Positions 45,961 through 57,981 of a stretch of 64,000 nt of DNA are shown here, in pieces. Numbering within the stretch: position 1 is the first letter of the stretch; the number at the start of each line of letters is the position of its first letter. The notes under the pieces are model-generated. The model was given only the letters and a program-made list of their open reading frames with translations, did not search any database and was not told where the DNA came from. Source of the DNA: Trichoderma breve (taxonomy: Eukaryota; Ascomycota; Sordariomycetes; Hypocreales; Hypocreaceae); the NCBI RefSeq assembly GCF_028502605.1, contig NC_079234.1:930001-994000 (forward strand). The letters are read 5' to 3'. Position numbers and translations under genes: made by a program.

Positions 45961-47897
45961 ATGTCGAATAACTGTAGACATCCCAGCTACCACCCCCATA
46001 CACCTTTAAACACACAGCCAGACACGATGGCCTATAACATGGAGCCCTCTCCAAAGTCGATGCAGGGCACCATGAATTCGTTCAACTTCAACTCTACCCG
46101 TAGCACACCAGAGCTGCCGGTTTCGCCCGACTTTGCTCTACAGGCCAGCGCGCTGCCAAACAGTGCCAACAGGAATGTGAGTTTCTCAGTGTCCATGACA
46201 AGAAACCCCCATTGCGACTTCATTCATACAGTTGTACCACCAGCCGACAACTTTACAAATAATTCCATTTTCGACTTCATTTGTTGCAAGACGGACTGCA
46301 TGCTGACCATGTCCTTTTCCAGCAACAGAACTGCCACGATTTATTTGCCCAGCAGGGACGTTCCCTGTCGCAGGCTGCCCATTATTCGCTGGCGCCTGCT
46401 CTCATGTATCGCGAGTTATCCATTCGCTCAGAGCCCATCATGCACCAGATGCAAACGACATCATCTGCATCAACCGGGCGGCGCACCAGCCATGAGATGC
46501 TCTTCCGTCCTCTTGCTCAAGTTCAAGAGAATTCTTCACCAGACATTGGCGTGAACCCTCAGGTCTACCTTGCCAACATGGACCCGAGCCCAAGCTACAT
46601 GTCGTCCACCGGGACCAACCTACCCCTTTACGACATGTTTGCGGGCAGACAATCCGCTACGCCCTCCATGATCACGGCATCTACGGGCATTGAGCACGCT
46701 CCTCCCATGACCAGGGAGAACAGCTTTGTTCATGCCAGCCCCCGCGTTGACATCACGAGGATGCCCTCATCTGCATCCTACGCCGACTCGCTCTCTGGCC
46801 ATGCCACATCGAATTTTCAGCAGTCAGACTGCTCCAACGCATTCAACATGCCCGAAGATCTCCTGGCAGTGGGCTGTGGCTTCCCTAATTCTACCACACT
46901 GCAATACCCACCCCTTGAACATCAAATGTTGATGTCCCCTGCCTTCACTCCCGCTTTCATCGGTCCCACCGCTCCCGGGGCCGCTCTCATGGAACGAGGA
47001 GACTCGACTTGCAGCAGCAAGTCGACCTCTTCTTTGGCAAACCGGGCCAGGGAGGCTACAATCCGGGTTTTGCAAGCACAGTCGACCTCGATTGCCCCCA
47101 TGCCCCAGCCACCATCCCAAGAGCTGCCTCGAGCGACTCATGGGAGGCGCACTACCCAGCAAGACAGCAAGGCCAAACAAAAGGCAAAGCATGATAAGCT
47201 TTACTGCAACCATTGCAACGAAATCCCCGATGGGTTCCGGGGTGATCATGAGCTGAGGCGCCACACCGCCGCCAAGCATCGCCGAAAGGTCAAGAAGTTT
47301 GTCTGCCGTGACCCAAGAGACAGCGGCATCCCCACCAAGCTCAGGCCCCTCAACCCCCTTACGCGATGCAAAGCCTGCGCCTCGGGAAAGCAGTATAATG
47401 CATATTACAACGCGGCAGCCCATCTTCGGCGCACTCACTTCAGAGTGAAGCCAAGCCGAGGAAGGGGCGCCACGGGCATAGGCGAGAAGAGAGGCGGCAA
47501 GGGAGGCGGCGATTGGCCTCCCATGCCTGAGCTCAAGGCATGGTTTATGGAGATTGAAGTCAAGGCAGATGGGCCTGCCTCGGTGGTTACGGGCGATGAC
47601 CCCCCAGATGAAGGGTCTCTTTCCCCAACATCTGCGTCCACTACGCACATGAGCGCCGATTCTGACACGATCAGAGAAGGTAAATCTACCGTGTTAGCGA
47701 GCTACGTGGACCAGCCAGCTCAGGAGGAGCAGCAGTTTCCCTTGCTGTCTGCTGTCGACGACAGTGACATTGACCTGCTTGGCACATCGCAAGGTTCTGA
47801 GACATCTGTGTTTCAGCACGTGGATGACTTGAGGCTCTTCGATGTCGCATGGCTTGACCTTCTGTCTAATGCTGGTTTGGATTATCCGCAGCTCTAA
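45961..47897 (+). CDS. C2H2 zinc-finger protein, probable transcription factor, 596 aa
   Basis: Two exons (45961-46176 and 46323-47897) sum to 597 codons across a GTGAGT...CAG intron of 146 nt. The first 290 residues are Ser/Pro/Met-rich. A DNA-binding block starts near residue 367. The first finger is YCNHCNEI..GDHELRRHTAAKH. A second, wide finger follows with CRDPRD, then CKACASGKQYNAYYNAAAHLRRTH, and then a basic Gly/Arg stretch. The conserved WPPMPELKAWFMEIE comes next, then an acidic, Ser-rich C-terminus. This architecture matches a conserved ascomycete C2H2 family of unknown target. Its very long CT-rich leader and the 7 kb of empty upstream DNA are typical of developmental regulators. 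ATG 46027 is an alternative start. Confidence 0.87.
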
Positions 47898-50298
47898 TGC
47901 TGATGAACGGATGTGTCTAGCTGGCGTCGTCATGATCGACACTTACAGTTGTGTATGATCGACTTGCTCTGGACCGAAATTTAAAAAAAGAAAAAAGAAA
48001 CAAAAACAAGAATATCAAAACCTTTAAAAAGACAAAAAAAAAAAGAAGAAGAAGAAGATTTGAGCATTACGAAATCATGGTAAAAGAAATATACCACACA
48101 ACAAGACTGGGAATACAGACAGGATTCGGCGTTATTGGTATTGCCAACTCATTTTGCCGACGCTCATTTTACTACTTGGATTTTTTCGACTTGGCTATTT
48201 TATTTACATCTGTTGTATTTTTTGGGGGGGCGTACTTTTTTTTTTTGTCAATTTGTTCACTGTGTTTTATACGAATGTCGTCGGGATACGTTTTGTCGAG
48301 AGATTGGATCAAAGGGATCCAGCTACACAGAATCACCGAGCGCACGGTGGCAATTTTCACGTTTTTTTTCCAACCTCCTTCGTGGAGAAATCATTTGGTG
48401 GCATACTCTTGTGCTGCAGCATTGGGAGGCGCGAGGTATTGTACGATTCACGGATCATGAAGAACTGAGACTGCAGGGAAGGCGTTTGCTTTTGATCAAC
48501 GATGTATGAAGAGGGGGGATTGTTGTCTACTTCTTTAAGCGACTTTGGAATTTTGATGTATGGATATGAGGAACAGAATGTATGGATAGGATGGATAAGA
48601 CGATGGATAAGAGTTTTGTTTTTTAACGTTGGAATTATTGTTCAGAGGGCACATGGTGTTATTGGGAAACAAAGTGCATCTGGGATAGACACTAGACTGA
48701 TATTTTTTCTGGAGGTGCACATTGTCGGATGATCGTGGGACACAGAAACAGGACACGCACGACTATGCTTGAAGCTTTGGAATCTAGGGTTGTAAATTCT
48801 ATCAATATTTGTTTTTTCGCCGAGATTGACAATACACTTTCGCTTTTTTGATAATGGCGGTCACACAAATGCTTTTTTTTGTGAAATTTTTTCTTCATAT
48901 TACGGCGGTGAGTGGATGGTGCGTACACCTGCATGTACCTACGTACGCATGCATGTATTTAATATAAAGTACATATAAGTACTTCAGCAAAAAGGAATAA
49001 AAAATTCTAGCAGATTTCACATAAGGCGAGGTGTTCTTACATGTGGTTCCCAAAGAGGAAATACATGGTGGATATGGGAAAGGGACCGGTGTGGAGACCG
49101 GAGCAGCGGGAAAGGAACAGGGATAGCCCTAGTAGTTTAGACTTTTTGATTGGGAAAGGGGAAAAAAAAGAAAAAAAAAAGAATGGGAAATAAGAATGCG
49201 TAGTCCTAAAGGCAAAAAGAAATGGAGATTGGGGGATGGGAAAATGTAGTGGGAGGTTTGATTGGTGTGGCGTTTTTGGGGGTGTGTGGGAGGGTGTGAG
49301 TTGGCATTACATCGAGGTTCTTACAGGGAGGGATTCGTGGATGGGGGTTTTTCTTGCTGAGGCTGAGCTGTACTGGGATAACACAGACAGGCGGACAGCA
49401 GTGGACAGCAGTGGACATGGGTTTTGAGGTGTACCGTGCTCCGTACTGTACAGTATGAGTGTGCTGATGTGGTGAGGCTTGTGTGCTGCGGTATGTAGTA
49501 CCCAACGGTTGTTGTGAAGTACAATGGGGTGTGTTGAGCCTCTTTTTTTTTTTGTTCTCTTTGCCTTTTCTTTACCGCCTCTTTGGATGGAGGTATCATA
49601 TACATGTTCTTGTATCGAACTTTTGTATTGTACTTTTGGATTGCCATTTGCATGTATTCTTACATGAAGTGTGAGAGTTGCGACTTCAGGGAACATGTGG
49701 TGGCGGTGATGGCGGTGATGGCGACACCGACAATCAACGGTGCTACCCTGGAAAGACACCGAAAATTGGTGTTCGATGTACTTTCCGATATGAAAAGATG
49801 CCTTTTTTTACATTTGGATAGCTTAAATTTAGAATTCCAGCATCTTTGACTCACCGCATCTAAAGAAGATTATGTTTACCGCCTTTTGAATGTGTCCTTG
49901 AGGATGAGATTCGGGAAGATTTCTGAGCTAAAGACACAGGGCTGATCTGACTTTCTAGATCTAAATGGCCGAGTTGGATTATGGACGACAATAAGGTTGT
50001 GTATAATCGGAATTGAGCGAGTTTTAAATGAAGAAATTTTCTTTTGGATACATGTTTGTTTTCTCGAAAGCGACAAATCTATCGTTCATACAGAAAAGAG
50101 TTGGAGCTAGAAATCCCATCTAGATTGTTGCTGAGCTCCTGCAAACTCGCATTCCGGTACGAGTATGTCTCCACGCTTCCCCAAACCAAACTATATCTCC
50201 TTAGCGGTAGTCTTTGTATTCTGTATCGTGTGTCAAAATCGCCGTCTCTTCTACACACAGGGTATCGTTGTAACCAGCATTCAGCCACCTCTCCAGCG
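47898..50298. other. Gene-free interval, 2.4 kb
   Basis: Convergent 3' sides of the C2H2 gene (plus) and PSF3 (minus). Low complexity: A-runs at 47984-48060, T/G-rich 48180-48900. Open frames there are low-complexity artefacts. Confidence 0.55.
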
Positions 50299-50907
50299 TC
50301 ATGACTTCTTCACATTGTCCGTCCACTCCTTGGCCCACTTGACGCCCTCGTGTCCTCTCCTAAACAGCCGTCTCTCCCACTCATCCAGCCCCCGAAGAAA
50401 CTCTTCGCCCTGTCCACCCAGCCCAGACTCCTCGGCCTTTCTCGCATGCAGTCCCACATCCGCCGCCCTCACCACAAACGTTGTCCTCAGGATGGCGCTC
50501 AATTCCCTCTCGTCAAACAGGTCCAGCATTCGTACCGCCACGCCGTAAAAATATGCGCTCTGGTCTCGTAGTGGCACTGCTCGTGGATCGGCTTTCAGTG
50601 CGGCGAGCACTTGTTCGGACAGGCAGGGCGGTAGGGTCAGCGTCAGAGGCGGCTTGGAATCTTCTCCAGCAGAGGCGAGAGCGAACATTTCAGCGAGCCA
50701 TAGAGGTAGGTTTAGGCGCGTGCCGGGCTTGAGGCCATTGGAGTTGTCGAGGTGGCCGAGGTAAGGCACATCGAGCTCGAATCGACAAGGGACTTTCTGC
50801 GGGCTGAATTAGCTTCGTCTGAACTGTATTTTCGGAGCGATATGCGTTAGGAAGAGAACACGCACCTCCCCGTCAGTGAGAATGGCGTCAACGTCGTAGT
50901 AGGACAT
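50299..50907 (-). CDS. PSF3: GINS complex subunit Psf3, 179 aa
   Basis: Two exons (50866-50907, 50299-50796) sum to 180 codons; donor GTGCGT, acceptor CCGCAG. The protein opens MSYYDVDAILTDGEKVPCRFELDVPYLG, the Psf3 N-terminal beta-strand domain (the CRFELDVPYLG block is near-diagnostic). The helical GINS domain follows (LPLWLAEMFALAS, PRAVPLRDQSAYFYGVAVRML, LRTTFVVRAADVGLHAR). GINS joins Cdc45 and MCM to form the replicative CMG helicase in the nucleus. Length is usual for fungi and no lesion was seen. The short first exon is a common Psf3 feature. Confidence 0.92.
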
Positions 50908-51631
50908 GGCGAGTCTGCATCGCGGGCGCGTTTGTCGCAGCCCGTGTTTTGAGGTTGGGCTTTTCGGGAGCTTTGGTGGGGTCGAGACAGACGCTGGCGT
51001 AGAGTTTTGGCGTGGACGCGTTAAGTGGCAGATTCGCGCTGACTAAGGGAGCTTTGAAGGCAATCCTTTTGGTGGAAGCCATCGACATTAAGCATCCACA
51101 ATGAAATCACATTGCTAAAAATGTATAAATAGACACTGAGAGGTGGAATTATCTCGGCCCTATTAATAGTTTGTAGGCTCTTCGATCGGCACCAAACTAT
51201 ACACCAAGCTCGCCACAATGGCCGATGGACCATCTCAAAGTCCATGTCCATTTTCGGCTGGCATCTTCAGCGCTATCGATACTTCATTTGTAACATTTGG
51301 GTACTCAAAAAAAAAAAAAGGCATAGATCTGGGGCACATAAGAAACTATGTGAATGGAAAATGTGATGTCCTGACGCCAAACGGGAGTAAAGTTTACAGG
51401 CAACACTTATGCCCCATGGTTGCTCATTATCCCCAGGTCAGGTAGTTAGTTATGCTTTGTCGAATAAGCCTTGCCAGTCCATATACTTTTGTCATTATCC
51501 CTACAGAGACATATATTTAAAGGTATCTGAGCTCCCAGTGAATCAACAATAGTCCTTTGCACTTCAACGGTCAAACCGGAATTCTCGCCCAAGTAGGTCA
51601 ACTGCACACCCTCCAAGCAATATTCTTCAAT
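50908..51631. other. Intergenic, divergent promoter of PSF3 and the trypsin-like gene
   Basis: 0.7 kb with a 13-base A run near 51307-51319. The minus-strand frame 50888-51088 lacks support. A TATATTTAAA-like patch at 51512-51521 could serve the plus-strand gene. Confidence 0.45.
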
Positions 51632-53347
51632 ATGACGATGCCAGAGCCAACCGCCCCCGATTTGGATGAGGTGGAATTCTATTACTATGGGATTGTCCAA
51701 TGTCCAAGGCTTGTCGCACGCTCAAGCCCACACGTCTGGGTCCATCGACAGAACCCTAATAATACGAGAAGCTGTTTCTATCCGGAGCTGCCCTATTCCT
51801 TGTATCCGAAAACACTTCACACAGTTGGAAGACACCCGCTATTGCATCAGCTATGGAATGATGCCGGATCTTCTCTCAGAATACAAATCTTGCAAGCTAT
51901 CAATGGAATAGATTGGACTTCTGTTGATTTTCTGCGTGTCGGCCACAACGGAGAATATCAAATCACGCTTATGGTAGCTGTCAGGCCAGGCACACTCACT
52001 TGGAACTATGGGCATACTGTCGCTTTACGATGCAAATCTATTTTGGACGAACACGGTATTCATGACGTGCCTTGCGAGATACTAGAAGCAGTTCTTCACT
52101 TCCGCGCCGAAGGGGAGCCGAAGAACTATCCCACCGTCGACTCTGAAGTCGAGACTGGTTCCGGCTCAACAACGTTGCAACTATTTTCAGGGCCAGCCTC
52201 GACCAAAGACGAAGATAGATCGCATAAAATCAAGGATCTCACTGACAGACTTGGTACCCAAATAGCCACGAGCCAGTTGAATAATGGACCTATATCTAGT
52301 ACCAAGGGCCTGTACCTCTCCATCCGCCCGGCTTGCTCTGGAGACGAACCTCAAGTCGTAGCCTTGGCTTGTAGGCATCTGATGATTGACTCTGAAACAG
52401 AGGGGACACAAAAATACCAAAAATCTTGGCCCTTCAGGGACGTCATCCAAATGGATCAGCGCACTTGTATGAGCCATCTCTGGCATTTTGAGGAGGAAAG
52501 CAAGAGTGACAGCAAATCTGGCCACGAGTCTTCTGAAGGCGATCAAACTCATGCAGCTGCTTCGCCTGCTGGCTTTGGCGACAACGCCATGGTTCTTGCA
52601 CACGCCATGCACTTCTTTATAGACGCTTCATCAAGAGTATTTGGCCGACTCCTATATTCGCCGGGATTTTCGGTCGCATTTACGATGGGATCAGATTTTT
52701 CCGAATTTACATGGCTGAGAGACTGGGCTTTAATCGAATTACTGCCAAATAGTCACCGAGCTGCCCTCGGTTCAATCCAGAATATCGTTTATCTCGGAAC
52801 GGAGAGTAGTATTCGTGACTGCATGCAACGAAATGGAGAGCAATACCAGCGGCGACTCATGGATCTACAGAAATCATTGATCACAAATGGCGAATTGAAG
52901 CTCCAGAGAGTCGCGGTTCCTATGGAAGAAATCTTCACCTCTCCTGAGACTGAGAGTGTTTATGAGTCGGGGCTATTGGTGGGCAAGTACGGAGCAAGCG
53001 GACAGTTATCGTTCGGTCTCGGCAACACCTTGAAGTCCCTCGTTCGCCATGTTGTGACATCGGAAACAGGCAGAGAAACAAAAATAATGAGTGAAGAATG
53101 GGCGATTATCTCAACTACTATGAATCACTCCAGACATTGGGCAGAGAATCATCGGCAGGACGCTTTCGCATGGGTGGGTGATTTTGGTTCGTGCGTTTGG
53201 GATATGCAAGGACGCCCTGCCGGAATCATAACGGCGGGCAGCAGCGGTTCCCAACCCGCAATCGATGGGCACATCACATATGCCCAGCCTCTGGAGCGCT
53301 TGCTGAAGGATGTTAGCTTGGATGGCTTTGATGTAGAGCTCGTTTGA
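51632..53347 (+). CDS. Trypsin-fold (S1-like) fungal protein lacking the catalytic serine, 571 aa, intronless
   Basis: Start at ATG 51632 (the frame upstream to 51557 has no ATG). The N-terminal 230 residues (EFYYYGIVQCPRLVARSS, LRVGHNGEYQITLMVAVRPG) form an unknown domain often fused to a C-terminal protease-like half in fungi. The latter shows a candidate triad: His in ALACRHLMID (residue 249), Asp in WLRDWALIEL (364), and the serine loop WVGDFGSCVWDMQGRPAGI. In that loop the GDSGS serine is replaced by Phe (residue 518, codon 53183-53185, TTT, one base from TCT). If this alignment is right it is a pseudoprotease or recently inactivated. Such proteins are lineage-specific in Hypocreales. 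The role is unknown. Confidence 0.78.
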   Translation: MTMPEPTAPDLDEVEFYYYGIVQCPRLVARSSPHVWVHRQNPNNTRSCFYPELPYSLYPKTLHTVGRHPLLHQLWNDAGSSLRIQILQAINGIDWTSVDFLRVGHNGEYQITLMVAVRPGTLTWNYGHTVALRCKSILDEHGIHDVPCEILEAVLHFRAEGEPKNYPTVDSEVETGSGSTTLQLFSGPASTKDEDRSHKIKDLTDRLGTQIATSQLNNGPISSTKGLYLSIRPACSGDEPQVVALACRHLMIDSETEGTQKYQKSWPFRDVIQMDQRTCMSHLWHFEEESKSDSKSGHESSEGDQTHAAASPAGFGDNAMVLAHAMHFFIDASSRVFGRLLYSPGFSVAFTMGSDFSEFTWLRDWALIELLPNSHRAALGSIQNIVYLGTESSIRDCMQRNGEQYQRRLMDLQKSLITNGELKLQRVAVPMEEIFTSPETESVYESGLLVGKYGASGQLSFGLGNTLKSLVRHVVTSETGRETKIMSEEWAIISTTMNHSRHWAENHRQDAFAWVGDFGSCVWDMQGRPAGIITAGSSGSQPAIDGHITYAQPLERLLKDVSLDGFDVELV

Positions 53348-53551
53348 GTGGGATATCTGACTCTCTACATATACACCGAGAGCTTGTCTTTGTTACAGCT
53401 GGGCCAATAATAATTACCAGCTGATGTTCTAGATAGATAGATACTATACGAATGACATATACGGACGTATATTCTATGCATCTCTCCATTGTAAATCGGT
53501 GCTGCTAAAATGGGTATTAGGCGTGTAGAGCAGACTTCAGTCAGTGCTCTG

Positions 53552-55002
53552 CTAGTTTCCGAGAAGTGGAAGCCGTGTCGCCCATGTCTCAGCAGATTCA
53601 ATTTCCGTTGTAATAATGCCGTTGGGATCCTCATTTCTGCCTACTGATGAGCCGAGATAGAGAAGAAGACTTGGAGAAACTTACAAACTGTTAATGATCC
53701 TAATAATTTTGGCCATTTCGTACTTGATAGCTTTCCGTGTCTCGACCAGACTCTGCACATCAAGGGATACGTGATTGTCACCTTTGCTCTCTCTGAAAGC
53801 AAGTGGGTTCCTCATGGCGGTCTGCAGCAAGGCCAAGTGCCTTTTGTAGAGCATGTACGAGTCAAGGAGATTGTAAGTGTACTGTTCGGTGTGAGAGAAG
53901 GTGGGCACGCAGATTTTGGACTCGGCTGCCCATTTCACGAAGCTCTGGTTCTGGGTGTAGGGCGTTAGTACGGCCCACGTTTTCTGCGGACATGTTGCCA
54001 CTCTCGCTGGGAATCCGGATGCTGCCCGGATTAGCGACTCCAACGTCCACTCCCCCCCATCTGGCTTGATCTGGCCGCCACCTGACCAACTGACCGTGAT
54101 AGTTGTTTCGGTCTCTCGCAGCGCTGCCTCGAGTGCAGAAGATGCGAATTCTTCGCTTAGCGCAAACTCGCTGGCCGAGCCGTTCATGACGCCTTTCAGC
54201 CTGTTGCCCGGTGGACACGTATAAGCGACTCATCGAAGCGGACATGATACACGGTTTGTTTACTTACGCTGCTTCAATATTGGCCTTTTTGGTTACATCC
54301 GGGGCCTTGATCGAGATGATGGCGTTCAAATCCCCGCCTTCGATGAATCCTTCAACAGATCTGTCAATGCATATACATGTACAATTAAAGAAAGTGAGAG
54401 CTACCGGATATATAGCAGTCACCAAAAGTCTGGAAAAATGTCTCGTTGGTCATCCTCATCTTTCTATTAAGTTCTGAACTGTCAAGTTGTTAGAAAGTAA
54501 ACATTGAAGCGCTATCATTTTAGAAGTGACCATGAAGATCTCATGGGGGCGATGTTAAAGGCTTACAATTCTGGGTTCTTGGTTGTAGTAGTAGTCCCTG
54601 TCAAGTTTTATGAATGGCACGGTCTTAGTGAACTTAATCAGGAAATGGAAACCTACGATTGATCACTTTGACCGAGATCACTGCATTCAAGTCGCTATCG
54701 GCGAACTTGGCCTCGTCTACGCCGAGCGAGTTGCCTGATATCCCGATGATGCCCGATTTAATACATGATGCTGCGCTGATGTTCATGCTGCGCGCCACGT
54801 GGGAGATTCTCTCAACAAACCGCGAGTTGTACGATACCACTTGGGGCACACTGGGTGATGGATCGGCCCGAGCCACGTGGGTTTGTATGTCGGACTGATC
54901 TATCTTGACGGCGCCGTCGACGCACGGTAGCTGAAGAAATGAGTTGTACCCCTGACCTAGACGCATGGTGTCATTGTATGGAGCGAGTTGCATAAAATCC
55001 AT
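53552..55002 (-). CDS. MACPF-like (perforin-related) protein, 377 aa
   Basis: Six exons (54657-55002, 54567-54597, 54405-54478, 54268-54349, 53685-54200, 53552-53636) sum to 378 codons. Two acceptors (54349/54350 and 53636/53637) were set by phase and protein continuity. The N-terminus is MDFMQLAPYNDTMRLGQGYN with no signal peptide. At 144-156 FGDCYISGFIEGG fits the relaxed MACPF signature (aromatic-G-x2-aromatic-x6-GG). WSGGG at 216-220 follows, as in fungal perforin-like proteins. The last exon supplies NEDPNGIITTEIESAETW. A membrane-attack/perforin fold, and hence pore formation or defence, is inference from these motifs; I did not see the canonical YGTH. It is transcribed divergently from the 533-aa protein. 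Confidence 0.7.
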
Positions 55003-56003
55003 GTTTGATGATGCTTTGTTTCCGATAATACAAGCAATGAGGAAATTAATTGAAAGAACAAAATGATGAGGTTAATCGTCTTTTTTTTGTAATTGTATAT
55101 AGTGTGGGCCTTCATGGATCGTCGACTATTGTCAATAGTTCCCGCTTGGCGTCGGAGGCCGCGAAGCCAGAACGCAGTCTAAAGAAGTACTGCAGCCAAA
55201 AAACGCACTTCGTCAACACCATTCCTACATCTACCGCTACTTGCATGCATTGGCAAGTCATATGTAATGCCGTTCCCTCGAGACGCGCCAGAAGCACAAT
55301 AAGGAAGCCATAGATACTCTTGGAACTGTGTCCCGGGTTGTCTCGCGACGGAGAGACTTGTCCGGTCGCAGAAACGCTTCGCCACTCACATTACCACCCG
55401 CATTGCGACACACCTGAGCACTGAACTAAGACGCTTGTCTGCTTTGTGCCAGTTATTGGCACTTGTGCATAGCGCCACGGCGCGTTTCTGTGGCTGATCC
55501 GTTGTCTGTGTCGTTTTCACATCGTGGCGTACCCTCACCAAGCTGAAGGGACATCAAGATATGTCGCAACTAAGAAGGGAGGGCTGCCGAGTAATTAAAA
55601 GACATTAGCTGAAGACACTCTAGAATGGCCGAGGCTTGGGAAGCTGGTCGATTTGAAGCCATCGGGATCGCGGCAAGCGCCAGTATTCAGCTAGGGCTCT
55701 GCAAGCTGAAAAAAGCATCATCGAATAAGAGATGCTGAAGCTCCCAGAGAGAGAATGCTGTGGACCTGGACTATTGATTCAGTACAGTCACATTATTGAT
55801 TCCCAATATTGAAGTAAGTAATGTACAATGTGTATCTGGATTTTTCTGGCGTTTGCAAGTGATTCTATTCTACGAAGCACATGCCCATCTTCATGTTATA
55901 AAGGAAGCAGGCGGACTGCACTTCAACTTGCGCCCACCGTGGTTTTTTTTTTTTTTTTTTCACTTAATTTCACCATACCGCGCTTATTGCAACATTATTA
56001 GAG
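55003..56003. other. Divergent promoter region, 1.0 kb
   Basis: Lies between the MACPF-like gene (minus) and the 533-aa unknown (plus). Contains an 18-T run at 55943-55960 and pyrimidine-rich leader before 56004. No gene in it. Confidence 0.55.
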
Positions 56004-57981
56004 ATGAGTAACACCGGAACCTGGGCGAAAGAGTACTATGATGGCTCCCAGCTCTATCCCGATCACCGCACAGTTCTTGTTCACAAGTTAGCCAAGCCTA
56101 CTTTGGCCGAATCCTTCAATCTCTCCACGGAGCCATGGCGCGCAAAATGGAAAGGATATCTCGATCCAACAAAGCCCTACGTACTCTTTGAAAAAGGTGA
56201 TTTGAACCAGTTGGGATTCTCATGCCCTGATGATCCCAATGCCGACTTGTTTCTACCGCTCCAGTTTCTAGTGGACATGAGCAGCAAGCAGTATGACTGG
56301 AACACCGGATATAAACTTAAAGACTCGAATAACAAAGACTTGTATGGCATCGTGGGTAGAACTCAGCAAGGGAAACTCATGGCTGCATTATCAACGCAGG
56401 TTTTGGACTCGGCTTCCAACTCACAGAAGCTGAAAGATGTCATCGACAAAGAAATGTGCTACTGGCATACAGTAGAGACCGCGAACTCGTTTCGATCAGT
56501 TGATCCTAATAATGGCCTGACTCTGCTCATTAGACCTGTTGGGACATATAACGGCATCACGGATGGCCAAGTAGTGAATGCCTTTAAGCGTGTCACTTCT
56601 CAAATGACGTTTCATACAACTTATATCTTCGCGCCAGAGGCGGGAAAGACATTGGCTGACTATACATTGGTAAGCATCTCATAAAGCGTGCGAACCTCGC
56701 ACACTCTAACATTCTGCTCTGCATGGTATATTGTCTCTAACAGAACCTCTCTTAGCTATGGACAAGCCCATTCTCTCTTTATGAGACCTGGATACGTACC
56801 GATGAAATCTTGTCAAAGATTGAAGAAGATCGACCATTCCCTCAGGGATCTGTCTCTGTTGGGACTACACTAACAGAATGGGCCAAGGGCGTTTACAAAG
56901 TAGCCCAGAAAACTCCATCGGATCCCGTTGCTCAAATTGGATTAACTTACGAACAATTCCTTGCCGGGGTTAAACAAGGCGCCGGAACGCCTACTGAAAT
57001 CAATGCCGACAAGATTGAAGAAGCTGTAGGGAAGCGCAAAGAGGTGAAACCCCAGAAATCGGCAATGGGAGGCCTGTCTGCCACCGACGTAAGTTTGTCT
57101 TTCCCAACTTCATCACCCCACAGGCATTCGTTCGGTTGTGATATGGCTGCTGTGTGCTTACATGAGTTTGCGAATGCGAGGGAGAATTATCACTGACATC
57201 GCTTCCAGTTAACTACCCTTTTTGGCTGGAACGCCCCTGCGCCTACAGGATTATCTAAAGCCGAGGTACGCTTGCGTCTTTGCTTTATTCTCTGAATAGA
57301 TCGATTATTGGCTAAAATTCACCTCTAGTGGCTTCATCTGATTGCTTTTTCTTTCGGTGGGATAGGAGCGGGTAATAGTTATCATCACAGTCAGCTTTCG
57401 TTGAACTTCATATTCGGCACTGCTGAGTGCAATTCGCTTATGTATAGGTACGTGATAATGCAATTAGAAAAGAAATTAGATACGAGCAGGCGACAAGGGG
57501 CTGCCATGCTGTTAGCAGCATCTTCTACGGCAAAGCTAACTTATCCACACACAGATACGAGAGCAGCTGGCAGGTTCTATACAAATACGAGGCAGAACTA
57601 AGAAAGCTTTCTCAAAAGGCTGGGCCTCAAGGACAAGTCCAGGCTCAACTCAACGATGGCCTCACTGTCAAGCCATTACACCCTCTAAGTGGCGCTCAGT
57701 GGATATTCGGAAATAACCCAAATGGCCTGCATGAAACGTTAGCAAAGAGTTTCCCCTGGCTTTGCTACGCACTGCAATACCATATCACCATGGATGAATG
57801 CTTGGTTTTTAGCAAAGCCAATACATTTGATCAAGTGGTGGATTTCTTTCCCTTTACTCGTCCTTTCTTTACAAAGGCAGAGGCTTTAGTTGATAGGTTT
57901 CTACTTGATGAGCTATACTACAAGCGAAGAACCGCTATCAAGGAGGAAATTGCCAACGCCAACGCCAACAACGCCCCCTAA
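56004..57981 (+). CDS. Hypothetical protein, 533 aa, partner candidate of the MACPF-like gene
   Basis: Five exons (56004-56669, 56756-57088, 57209-57265, 57329-57447, 57555-57981) sum to 534 codons, and every junction keeps phase with GT-AG ends. No signal peptide or membrane segment is obvious. Visible blocks: WRAKWKGYLDPTKPYVLF, a substantial hydrophilic middle, a linker with Lys/Glu (EEAVGKRKEVKPQKS), and a conserved-looking WLHLIAFSFGGIGAGNSYHHSQ followed by FIFGTAECNSLMYRYESSW. The C-terminus ends in an NANANN repeat. I do not recognise a named domain. Head-to-head placement with the MACPF-like gene and similar intron density suggest co-regulation. The 57329 acceptor was chosen because it alone preserves phase 0. 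Confidence 0.75.

Noticed and set aside
46824..47648. 274-codon minus-strand frame
   Set aside because: Antisense shadow of the C2H2 gene.
50888..51088. 66-codon minus-strand frame overlapping the first exon of PSF3
   Set aside because: Overlaps a well-supported exon in another frame; lies mostly in the PSF3 leader.
51557..51631. N-terminal extension of the trypsin-like protein
   Set aside because: The frame is open but contains no ATG; the first is at 51632.
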